Notes under the pieces: model-generated | Database searches by the model: none | The model's input: only the letters and a program-made list of their open reading frames with translations | Told to the model about the DNA's origin: nothing | Shown: positions 18,342 through 26,017 of the stretch, piece by piece | Layout: every line of letters starts with the position of its first letter | Numbering within the stretch: the first letter of the stretch is position 1 | Translations under genes and position numbers: made by a program | NCBI RefSeq assembly: GCF_020169335.1 | Contig: NZ_JAIEZN010000001.1 | Coordinates: 1,787,805-1,851,804, forward strand | Direction of reading: 5' to 3' | Origin: Devosia aquimaris | GTDB lineage: Bacteria; Pseudomonadota; Alphaproteobacteria; Rhizobiales; Devosiaceae | DNA length: 64,000 bases

Positions 18342-19986
18342 AGAGAGCCTCCTTGAACACTGCCTCACCAAGCCGGCGATAGGCCTGGATGAAGCTCTCG
18401 TCGGCATTCTGCCGGCGGGCGAGATAGGTATCGACAATGGTCTCGATGGCGCCGGGCACCGCATCGGCCTCAAAGCCTGGGCCGACGATCTTGCCGACGG
18501 AGGCCTGTTCGGTGGCGTCGCCCCCCAGGGTGATCTGATAGAGCTCGCCGCCCTTCTTCTCTACGCCCAGGATGCCGATGTGGCCGACATGGTGGTGGCC
18601 ACAGGCATTGATACAGCCCGAGATCTTGATCTTGAGATCACCGATCTCGGCCTGGCGCTCCGGCGACGCGAACTTCTGCGAGATTTCCTGCGCGATCGGG
18701 ATCGAGCGGGCATTGGCCAGGGCGCAGAAATCGAGGCCCGGGCAGCAGATCATGTCGGTGATCAGGCCGTTATTACCCTCTGCCAGCCCCGTGGCGACCA
18801 GCGCGTCATAGACGGCGCGCAGGTCGGCGATCGCCACATGCGGCAGCACCAGATTCTGCTCATGCGTTACGCGCAGCTCGTCAAAGCCATAGCGCTCGGC
18901 AATATCGGCAACATCGTCCATCTGCTTGTCGGTGGCATCGCCCGGCGCGCCGCCGACAGGCTTCAGCGAAATAGTGACCGAGGCATAGCCCGGCACACGG
19001 TGGGAATTGATGTTGTGGTCGAGCCAGCGGCCATACGCCGGGTCGATGATGGACTGGTAGGCCACATCAATCTTGGTCGCCGGCTGCTCGGTGAACTGCG
19101 GCGGAGCGAAATAGGCGGTGATGCGGTCAACCTCTTCCTGCGGCAGGGTCAGCACGCCGCCACGGACCTCGGCGAACTCGGCTTCGACCTGCCCCTTGAT
19201 GGTCTCAAGCCCTTCTTCGTGCACCAGAATCTTGATGCGGGCCTTGTACTTGTTGTCGCGCCGACCATAGCGGTTGTAGACCCGCATGATGCTTTCCAGA
19301 TACGCCAGCAGGTGCTCATTGGGCACGAAGCTGTTGATCAGCTTGCCGATCATCGGCGTGCGGCCCAGCCCACCACCGACCCAGACTTCCCAACCGATCT
19401 CGCCGGCCGCATTGGTTGCAGCCTGCAGGCCAATGTCGTGGAAGCGGATGGCCGCGCGGTCATTGGCGGCGCCAGTCATGGCGATTTTGAACTTGCGCGG
19501 CAGATAGCTGAACTCGGGATGCAGGCTCGACCACTGCCGCAGGATTTCGGCAATCGGGCGCGGATCGATGATCTCGTCGGCCGCAGCGCCGGCAAAATGA
19601 TCGGCCGTGACATTGCGGATGCAATTGCCCGAGGTCTGGATGGCGTGCATCTCGACCGACGCCAGCTCTTCCAGGATCACCGGAATATCCTTGAGCTTGG
19701 GCCAGTTGAACTGGATGTTCTGCCGCGTGGTGAAATGGCCATAGCCCCGGTCATAGGTGCGGGCGATATGAGCAAACTTGCGCATCTGCTTGGACGACAG
19801 CGTGCCATAGGGCACGGCAATCCGCAGCATATAGGCGTGCAACTGCAGATAGAGGCCGTTCATCAGCCGCAGCGGGCGGAACTGGTCCTCGCTCAACTCG
19901 CCGGAAAGGCGGCGCTTCACCTGATCGGCGAACTGCGCCGTGCGTGCTGCCACAAAGGCCGCGTCGAACTCATCATATCGATACAT
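18328..19986 (-). CDS. cysI: Ferredoxin-type sulfite (nitrite/sulfite) reductase
   Basis: A 552-residue siroheme/4Fe-4S reductase. Evidence includes TRQNIQFNWPKLKDI, TSGNCIRNVTADHFAG, and the cluster cysteines in CCPGLDFCALANA and SGCINACGHHHVGHIG. It catalyses the six-electron reduction of sulfite to sulfide in cysteine synthesis. Context with cysG (siroheme synthesis), DUF2849 and cysH argues for sulfite rather than nitrite. No flavoprotein CysJ is encoded nearby, so electrons probably come from ferredoxin. The ATG at 19986 overlaps the DUF2849 gene by 14 bases. Confidence 0.93.
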   Translation of the reverse strand: MYRYDEFDAAFVAARTAQFADQVKRRLSGELSEDQFRPLRLMNGLYLQLHAYMLRIAVPYGTLSSKQMRKFAHIARTYDRGYGHFTTRQNIQFNWPKLKDIPVILEELASVEMHAIQTSGNCIRNVTADHFAGAAADEIIDPRPIAEILRQWSSLHPEFSYLPRKFKIAMTGAANDRAAIRFHDIGLQAATNAAGEIGWEVWVGGGLGRTPMIGKLINSFVPNEHLLAYLESIMRVYNRYGRRDNKYKARIKILVHEEGLETIKGQVEAEFAEVRGGVLTLPQEEVDRITAYFAPPQFTEQPATKIDVAYQSIIDPAYGRWLDHNINSHRVPGYASVTISLKPVGGAPGDATDKQMDDVADIAERYGFDELRVTHEQNLVLPHVAIADLRAVYDALVATGLAEGNNGLITDMICCPGLDFCALANARSIPIAQEISQKFASPERQAEIGDLKIKISGCINACGHHHVGHIGILGVEKKGGELYQITLGGDATEQASVGKIVGPGFEADAVPGAIETIVDTYLARRQNADESFIQAYRRLGEAVFKEALYGAA

Positions 19987-20296
19987 GACCATCCTCCCCC
20001 AGATGCTGGCGGTCGTAGGGTGCACCGGCCAGGGTCAGCGGTGCGGTGGGGCCGGCGGCGCGGATGCGTTCGCGCAGGCGCTTGGGAACCAGGGTCTCGC
20101 CATCGCGCGTGACCTCTTCAATTTCGAGGCTGATCACCCGCCCGGTGCCCTTGGTGGCCGCCAGGGCCGCGTCGCGCTCGGCCGTTTCGTCGGCGCTAAA
20201 CACGCGCGCCGCCTGCAGATTTTCCACCCAGGTGCCATTGCGGTCGAGATAGACCGTGGCCCCCGAGATGAGCTCGTTGCCCGTCAAAATTTCCAT
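19973..20296 (-). CDS. DUF2849 protein in the sulfur assimilation operon
   Basis: A 107-residue protein beginning MEILTGNELISGATVYLDR and containing AARVFSADETAERDAAL, matching the small DUF2849 family found between cysG and cysI in many alphaproteobacteria. The function is unknown; constant location suggests a part in siroheme delivery or sulfite reductase assembly. It starts five bases from the end of cysG and overlaps cysI by 14 bases. The frame is open further upstream but that stretch is inside cysG and not protein-like. Confidence 0.85.
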   Translation of the reverse strand: MEILTGNELISGATVYLDRNGTWVENLQAARVFSADETAERDAALAATKGTGRVISLEIEEVTRDGETLVPKRLRERIRAAGPTAPLTLAGAPYDRQHLGEDGHVSI

Positions 20297-20300
20297 GTCG

Positions 20301-21701
20301 TCATGCCACCTTGAAAGTCTGTGCAGCCAGATCGGCCGCCTGGGCGCAGTCGCCAGCAGCGACCGCTTCGCCCACGAGAATGATTGCCGGGCCGTCGGCA
20401 AGAGTCCCCTGCCACCCGATTAAGGCACGCAGATCGCCCGAATATGCTGACATCGTGTGCCGCCCGGCATTGACGATTACGGCCACAGGCGTCAAAGGCC
20501 CGGCGCCATGCGCAACCAGGCGCGCAGCAACGTCAGATGCTGTGGATTTGCCCATATAGAGGGCCAGGGTCAGCCCGGCCTGCGCCAGCGCCGCCCAGTG
20601 ACGCAATTCGCTGTCGTCGGCGCCATGTGCCGTGGCGATGATCAGCCCGCTCGAAACCTTGCGCAGCGTCAGCGGCGTCGCCGTATCGGCCGCGGCCGCC
20701 AAAGCGGCGCTGACGCCCGGCACGATCTGATAATCTATGCCCGCCTTGCGCAGCGCGGATATCTCTTCGCCGGCCCGACCGAAAATCATCGGATCGCCGG
20801 ATTTCAACCGGGCAACCTTCTTGCCCTGCCCGGCCAGCCGCACGATCAGCGTATTGATCTGGGCCTGGCTGAAGCTGTGGTGGCCCTTGGCCTTGCCCAC
20901 GCTGATGCGCTCGGCATCGCGCCGGCCCATGTCGACCACGACATCGGGCACCAGCTGGTCGTGCACGATGACATCGGCTTCCTGCAGCAGGCGCTGCGCG
21001 CGCAGGGTCAGCAGATCTTCAGCGCCCGGCCCGGCGCCGATCAGCCAGACAATGCCCCGCCCCTGCTGCTGGCTCACATGGTTTTCAAGCAGCAGCTCGG
21101 CCTCTGCACGCCCGGCCACAGGGCTGGCATCCACGGCGGCTGCGACCTGGGTGGAGGTGACCAGCGCTTCATAATAGCGGCGACGGGCGACGCCATCGCC
21201 AATCAGGCTCTCGACCCGATGCCGCAGGCTGCCGGCCAGGCGCGCCACCTTGCCAAAGGCCGGCGGCAGCATGGCCTCGATGCGCGCCCGCACCAGCCGC
21301 GCCAGCACCGGGGCATTGCCCTCGGACGAAATGGCCACGGTCAGCGGCGCCCGATCCACGATGGAGGGCGTATAGAAATCGCATTCCGCCGGCACATCGA
21401 CCACGTTGAGCGGGATATGGCGCGCCCGGGCCACCTGCTTGGCCAGCTCGGCGTCGGCGCTCTCTTCGGCGACAAACACCAGAGCTGCGTCATCAAGGTC
21501 CTCGGCCGCGAAAGCGCGCTCGAGCACGGTCACCTCAAAGGCGCTGAAATCGGCTTCGATATTGCGGGAGATAATCACGACTTGAGCAGTCGTCTTAGTC
21601 ACCAACCGGACTTTGTTGAGGGCTTCTTCAGCACCGCCGATGATGACGATGCGACGACCCCTTACTTTGTAGCTCAACGGAAATGTGTTGAGATGACCCA
21701 T
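20301..21701 (-). CDS. cysG: Siroheme synthase CysG
   Basis: A 466-residue fusion. The N-terminal part (about 1-200) is the precorrin-2 dehydrogenase/ferrochelatase module (RRIVIIGGAEEALNKVRLV, VDVPAECDFYTPSIVDRAPL). The C-terminal part (from about 215) is uroporphyrinogen-III C-methyltransferase (VWLIGAGPGAEDLLTLRA, LKSGDPMIFGRAGEE, PGVSAALAAAADTATPLT). It makes the siroheme needed by CysI and is first in the minus-strand cys operon. The promoter should be in the 235-base gap upstream. Confidence 0.95.
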   Translation of the reverse strand: MGHLNTFPLSYKVRGRRIVIIGGAEEALNKVRLVTKTTAQVVIISRNIEADFSAFEVTVLERAFAAEDLDDAALVFVAEESADAELAKQVARARHIPLNVVDVPAECDFYTPSIVDRAPLTVAISSEGNAPVLARLVRARIEAMLPPAFGKVARLAGSLRHRVESLIGDGVARRRYYEALVTSTQVAAAVDASPVAGRAEAELLLENHVSQQQGRGIVWLIGAGPGAEDLLTLRAQRLLQEADVIVHDQLVPDVVVDMGRRDAERISVGKAKGHHSFSQAQINTLIVRLAGQGKKVARLKSGDPMIFGRAGEEISALRKAGIDYQIVPGVSAALAAAADTATPLTLRKVSSGLIIATAHGADDSELRHWAALAQAGLTLALYMGKSTASDVAARLVAHGAGPLTPVAVIVNAGRHTMSAYSGDLRALIGWQGTLADGPAIILVGEAVAAGDCAQAADLAAQTFKVA

Positions 21702-21936
21702 TGGAACCCTGTTGTGACTGGCCGGAAAATAGTCGATCCGAGCCCGCTACAACAAGGCGTTGATATTCAATCGCTTTTATATTTCCCTTGGCAGGCGCGG
21801 CTTGGAACGCCGCGCGCGGCCAGGGCACAAAGCCGCCAATTGAATCTCTGGCGGGGTGGTGACGAGCAATTTTGCTCCAGCCCCGGCGGCAATGGCGGGG
21901 GTTTTTCTTTTCCAAGAGCGCCCGATAAGGGGCAAA
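21702..21936. other. 235-bp gap with terminator-like structure facing the plus strand
   Basis: This gap holds the leader/promoter of cysG on the minus strand. On the plus strand it shows a small hairpin (21864-21877, GAGCAATTTTGCTC) and then a CCCCG/CGGGG stem (21881-21885 with 21896-21900) followed by TTTTTCTTTT. No plus-strand gene precedes this, so the element may end a short non-coding RNA or be coincidental. An AT-rich stretch near 21760-21790 could hold promoter elements, but I cannot assign -35/-10 boxes reliably. Confidence 0.35.
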
Positions 21937-22257
21937 TCAGCCCTGGCGGCTGGGGACGTGTACGACCAGACCGTCGAGGGCATCACGGACCTTGATCTGG
22001 CACGACAGTCGGCTCGACGCCTTCACGTCGAAGGCGAAGTCCAGCATGTCCTCTTCCATATTGGACGGGCCACCGACGATCTCGGTCCAGGCGTCATCGA
22101 CATAGACATGGCAGGTCGCACAGGTGCAGGCGCCGCCGCACTCGGCCACGATGCCCGGCACGCCGTTCATGATGGCGGTCTCCATCACGGTCGAGCCGGT
22201 CTGGCCTTCAGTCTCGATGCGTTCGCCGTCCTGCTGGACAAAGGTGATCTTGGTCAT
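21937..22257 (-). CDS. Second [2Fe-2S] ferredoxin (106 aa)
   Basis: An adrenodoxin-type ferredoxin with cluster cysteines at 40, 46, 49 and 86 ([19 protein letters not shown], then RLSCQIKV), plus an extra Cys at 44. The segment [17 protein letters not shown] is characteristic of FdxB/ISC-type alphaproteobacterial ferredoxins. It differs clearly from the ferredoxin at 15.6 kb, so the two probably serve different partners. The start is ATG at 22257 after GAGACCC, a leader also seen before the ferredoxin reductase. It stands alone upstream of cysG. Confidence 0.93.
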   Translation of the reverse strand: MTKITFVQQDGERIETEGQTGSTVMETAIMNGVPGIVAECGGACTCATCHVYVDDAWTEIVGGPSNMEEDMLDFAFDVKASSRLSCQIKVRDALDGLVVHVPSRQG

Positions 22258-22344
22258 GGGTCTCACGGGTCTGGGTACTGTCCGCCGATATAGGTGATGC
22301 CGCCGGCTTTAGGAACCCTGCGGCAACAGGAGGCTGATCTGACA

Positions 22345-23523
22345 TCAGCGCTGGAGCAGGCCTTCCAGATAGTGCTGGCCAACGCCAAACATCGCCTTGA
22401 TCTCGGCGATCTGGGCCAGAATGGCCGCCTGGTCGCGCCCGGCGCGACCGTCCTTTTCGGCGACGATCAGATTGTTCTTGGGGGTATGCGCATCCGAGAC
22501 AAACTCGAACACCTTGGTGCGATAGCCATTGAGCTCGAGCAGCAGTGCCCGCAGCGTGTCGGTGACCATCTCGGCCTGGCGTTCCAGGAAAATGCCATGG
22601 CGCAGCATGCCCTCGAGCACCGGCGCCGGTGCGCCGGCCTCCATCTGCTGGCGGACCTGCTTGTGACAGCAGGGCGCCACCGCGATCAGCGCCGCGCCGG
22701 CCGAGATGCCCTTGTAGATGGCGTCATCGGTGGCCGTGTCGCAGGCGTGCAGGGCAATCACCGCATCGGCACCGTTGGCGTCATAGTCCATGATGCTGCC
22801 GGCTTCGAAGCGCAGCCCGGTAAATCCGGACTGCGCGGCAGTCGCATTGCCGTCGGTGACCAGCGCCGGACGCAACTCGACACCCACGATCTCAACCGGG
22901 CGCTCAGCCGTCTGGGCGAGATAGTCATAGAGCGCGAAGTCGAGATAGCCCTTGCCGGCGCCCATATCGAGAATGCGCAGATCATCGCCCGGAATGGCCT
23001 GAATCAGCGGGGCAAAAATCTCGACCATCTTGTTGATCTGTCGGAACTTATCCTGAGCGTCATTGCGCACGACGCCGTCCTTGCCGGTGATGCCCAGGGC
23101 CTGCAGATAAGGCTTGTTCGTCTCGCTCAACGGCCGGTTCTTGGCCCGATTGTGCTCCGTCGATGGTGCGTCTCGGCCCGCCACTTCGCTGCGCTTGAGC
23201 CGGACCTTGTCACCATTGCGCTCCAGCATCAGGTCGAAGGTGGTCGTGAACAGCTGGCCGCTGCGGAACGCCTCGCGCAACCCGGACCGCAGCAACGCAA
23301 TGGCCTCGGGCTGGATGAAATTCTTGATGATGTCGCGCGTCTTGTAGCGATAGGTGAAGCTGAACCGCTCCCCGCCCTTGACCACGATCTTCTTGATCTC
23401 GACGCTTTTCAGCTCCGGCTCGTCGCCGTGATAGCCGCCCAGCTTGAGGCGAACCAGGCTGGAATCCATAAAGGCGGCCTTGACCGCGCTGAGGAACTCT
23501 TCGATGCGATCGGGCGCGGTCAA
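22345..23523 (-). CDS. METTL25-like class I SAM methyltransferase (Methyltransf_32)
   Basis: A 392-residue protein with a C-terminal Rossmann methyltransferase domain: motif I ILDMGAGKGYLDFAL, then ALHACDTATDDAI and AVAPCCHKQV, a combination typical of the METTL25/Methyltransf_32 group. The N-terminal 170 residues are unassigned and basic. The substrate is unknown; RNA or protein are both possible. I place the start at TTG 23523, which overlaps the prfC TGA by four bases and is preceded at good spacing by AAGGA, so translation is coupled to release factor 3. Confidence 0.85.
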   Translation of the reverse strand: MTAPDRIEEFLSAVKAAFMDSSLVRLKLGGYHGDEPELKSVEIKKIVVKGGERFSFTYRYKTRDIIKNFIQPEAIALLRSGLREAFRSGQLFTTTFDLMLERNGDKVRLKRSEVAGRDAPSTEHNRAKNRPLSETNKPYLQALGITGKDGVVRNDAQDKFRQINKMVEIFAPLIQAIPGDDLRILDMGAGKGYLDFALYDYLAQTAERPVEIVGVELRPALVTDGNATAAQSGFTGLRFEAGSIMDYDANGADAVIALHACDTATDDAIYKGISAGAALIAVAPCCHKQVRQQMEAGAPAPVLEGMLRHGIFLERQAEMVTDTLRALLLELNGYRTKVFEFVSDAHTPKNNLIVAEKDGRAGRDQAAILAQIAEIKAMFGVGQHYLEGLLQR

Positions 23524-25121
23524 TGGCGTTCCTTGGTGGTGAGGAAGCGGATCTTGGGGAAGTCCTGCTTGGCGCGATCGGCCCACCAGGCGTTCTGCGC
23601 CAGGAACACCGGCGCGCCGGTGCGGTCCTCGGCCATGTTCATCTTCTGGGCGGCAATAAAGCGCTTGAGCTCTTCGGGATCGTCGGATTCGATCCAGCGC
23701 GCCACTTCATAGTTGAGGCTCTCGAAGGTGATCGGCACGCCATATTCACCAGCGACGCGCGAGCTCAGCACTTCGAGCTGCAGCTGGCCCACCACGCCTA
23801 CGATCCAGTCGGCGCCCACCATGCGGCGGAACACCTGGGTGACGCCTTCTTCGGAAAGGTCCGACAGCGCCTTGGCCATCTGCTTGGTCTTCATGTGATC
23901 GGTCAGGCGCACACGACGGATGATTTCCGGCGCGAAATTGGGAATGCCGGTGACATTGATCGCCGCGCCTTCGGTCAGCGTATCGCCCACCGACAGCGTG
24001 CCATGGTTGGGAATGCCGACAATATCGCCGGCCACCGCCTGCTCAGCCAGTTCACGGTCGTTGCCGAAAAAGAACATCGGGTTGGAAACAGCCATGTCCT
24101 TGCCCGAACGGACATTCTTGAGCCGCATGCCGCGCGAGAACGTGCCGGAACAGAGGCGCACGAAGGCAATGCGGTCGCGGTGATTGGCGTCCATATTGGC
24201 CTGCACCTTGAACACGAAGCCGGTGACCTTCTTGTCGCTGGGCTCGATGGGCGCGGGAATGGCCGGCTGCGGCCGCGGCTCGGGGCCCCATTCGCCGAGC
24301 GTGCGCAGCAGCTCCGCCACGCCAATGCCCTTGAGCGCGGAGCCGAACAGCACCGGGCTCAGGTGACCGGCATGGAAGGTCGCCAGGTCAAACGGCGGCA
24401 GCATGGCCCGCGCCAGTTCGAGCGTTTCCAGAGCCGTCATGAAGACGGGGTCATCAACCAATGCGGGATTGTCGAGCAGGTCCTCGAGCTGGGCATATTC
24501 GGCAATCGGCTTGCCCTGCGGATTGAGCACGCGCTGTTCGAGCAGATCGATATAGCCACGGAAATCGACGCCCTGCCCCACCGGCCACAGCACCGGCGTC
24601 AGGTCGAGCGCCAGCTTGCCCTGTATCTCATCGATCAGGTCGAGCGGGCTCTGGCCTTCGCGGTCGATCTTGTTGATGAAGGTGATGATGGGAATGTCGC
24701 GCAGGCGGCAGACCTCGAACAGCTTGAGCGTCTGCGCCTCGATGCCCTTGGCGGCGTCGATCACCATGATGGCCGCGTCCACGGCGGTCAGCGTGCGGTA
24801 GGTGTCCTCGGAAAAGTCCGAGTGGCCGGGCGTGTCGAGCAGATTCAGCGTCAGCCCGTCATAGTCAAAGGTCATCACCGAGGAGGTGATGGAAATGCCG
24901 CGCTGCTGCTCCATCTCCATCCAGTCCGAACGAGTCGACCGCGCGCCGGCCTTGCCACGGACTGCGCCGGCAGACTGGATCGCACCCGCAGCCGCCAGCA
25001 GGCGCTCGGTCAGCGTCGTCTTGCCGGCGTCCGGGTGGGAGATGATCGCAAAGGTGCGACGGGTCTGGAACGGGGCGAGGCTGGACCGGGGCGGAACCTC
25101 GGCGGCGGTGGCAAGGGTCAT
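23520..25121 (-). CDS. prfC: Peptide chain release factor 3 (RF3)
   Basis: A 533-residue translational GTPase close to the usual 525-530. G1 is SHPDAGKTTLTE, G3 DTPGHSDFSEDTYRTL, G4 FINKIDREGQSPLDL; the C-terminal region has VGVVGQLQLEVLSSRV. RF3 removes RF1/RF2 from the ribosome after termination. The first residues before FQTRRTFAIISHPD are family-variable; ATG at 25121 is supported by the usual N-terminal length. It is followed directly by the coupled methyltransferase gene. Confidence 0.95.
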   Translation of the reverse strand: MTLATAAEVPPRSSLAPFQTRRTFAIISHPDAGKTTLTERLLAAAGAIQSAGAVRGKAGARSTRSDWMEMEQQRGISITSSVMTFDYDGLTLNLLDTPGHSDFSEDTYRTLTAVDAAIMVIDAAKGIEAQTLKLFEVCRLRDIPIITFINKIDREGQSPLDLIDEIQGKLALDLTPVLWPVGQGVDFRGYIDLLEQRVLNPQGKPIAEYAQLEDLLDNPALVDDPVFMTALETLELARAMLPPFDLATFHAGHLSPVLFGSALKGIGVAELLRTLGEWGPEPRPQPAIPAPIEPSDKKVTGFVFKVQANMDANHRDRIAFVRLCSGTFSRGMRLKNVRSGKDMAVSNPMFFFGNDRELAEQAVAGDIVGIPNHGTLSVGDTLTEGAAINVTGIPNFAPEIIRRVRLTDHMKTKQMAKALSDLSEEGVTQVFRRMVGADWIVGVVGQLQLEVLSSRVAGEYGVPITFESLNYEVARWIESDDPEELKRFIAAQKMNMAEDRTGAPVFLAQNAWWADRAKQDFPKIRFLTTKERH

Positions 25122-25268
25122 GGAACTGCTGGTGGTTGGGCCGCAGACACAGGCGCGGCGCGTTGGCCGCTATATAGGGGATGGTGCGAAAGGGGTCAAA
25201 CCGGGGCACGGGCAGAGACTGCGCGATGGCCCAGTAGAGCTCATGGTGAGGGGCGCGCGGTGCGCCCG

Positions 25269-25661
25269 CTAGGCCAGTTCGCTGGTCAGCACCCGGGCAA
25301 TAAAGCTGCGGACTTCTTCGACGGCCATGGCGAGGTCAGCCAATTGCTCGGCCGGAATGGACCGACCCTCGGCCAGTTCGGCCTCGGCCGCGCGGGCAAT
25401 GTCGGCAATGCCGAAGGCCCCGACGCCAGCTGCCGCGCCCTTGATGGAGTGGATATTGAGCTTGACCTCATCGGGCGTCGCCGACTGCTGCAACCGCACG
25501 AGATAGGTGGCGATGGTGGTGTCGAACAGGCGCAGGATCTCCTGCTCCAGCCCCTCGTCGCCCAGGCATTGCCGGGCCAGATGCACCAGGTCGATAGGGC
25601 GCATGGGCCGTTTGGCCGGTGTGGCTCCCAGGTGTTCGACGGCACTCGCTGACTGCGCCAT
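25269..25661 (-). CDS. Hpt phosphotransfer domain protein (130 aa)
   Basis: A small helical protein with the Hpt signature LNIHSIKGAAAGVGAFGIAD, in which the His of HSIKG is the phosphorylated residue. It should relay phosphate between a hybrid histidine kinase and a response regulator, as ChpT-like or stand-alone Hpt proteins do. No kinase or regulator gene is adjacent, so partners cannot be named. GGAGCGATC precedes the ATG. It is divergent from the GPR-like gene across a 356-base gap. Confidence 0.88.
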   Translation of the reverse strand: MAQSASAVEHLGATPAKRPMRPIDLVHLARQCLGDEGLEQEILRLFDTTIATYLVRLQQSATPDEVKLNIHSIKGAAAGVGAFGIADIARAAEAELAEGRSIPAEQLADLAMAVEEVRSFIARVLTSELA

Positions 25662-26017
25662 TGTGATCGCTCCGTTACGCCCGGCTACGCGTCCCTGGGG
25701 ACAATGCCGTCTGTCCAGCCTAAAACCTGCGGATGAACAGGTGATTAAGTCACATCTTTGCCGTTCTTTGCCCGTTGTGATGCCACCGGGCTTCCCCAGA
25801 AAATTAACCTATGGGTAAGAAAACGTTCGGTTTGGTTCAAATTGAATGTATTAATGCGGTTTGAACCAGCGAGCGGCGGCGACGGTGGGGGGATGATGCG
25901 GCACATTTGTATCGAATTGTCTCCAATTGGCCATGGGCCCGGAAACGGGTGCAATGGCACAACAACTCCTGAAATCCGCCTTGTCGCTGCCGAGCCGACG
26001 CGAGAGTTGTAAAGAGT
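25662..26017. other. 356-bp AT-rich divergent regulatory region
   Basis: This region separates the Hpt gene (-) from the giant GPR-like gene (+). It is richer in A and T than its surroundings between about 25740 and 25870 and should hold both promoters. The inverted repeat at 25834-25867 is annotated separately. I see no convincing small gene or RNA. Confidence 0.6.
25834..25867. repeat. Inverted repeat GGTTCAAA-N18-TTTGAACC, candidate operator
   Basis: Perfect 8-bp arms at 25834-25841 and 25860-25867 are separated by 18 AT-rich bases, inside the divergent promoter region of Hpt and the GPR-like gene. The spacing suits a dimeric DNA-binding protein contacting two helical turns. No regulator is identified. 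Confidence 0.5.
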
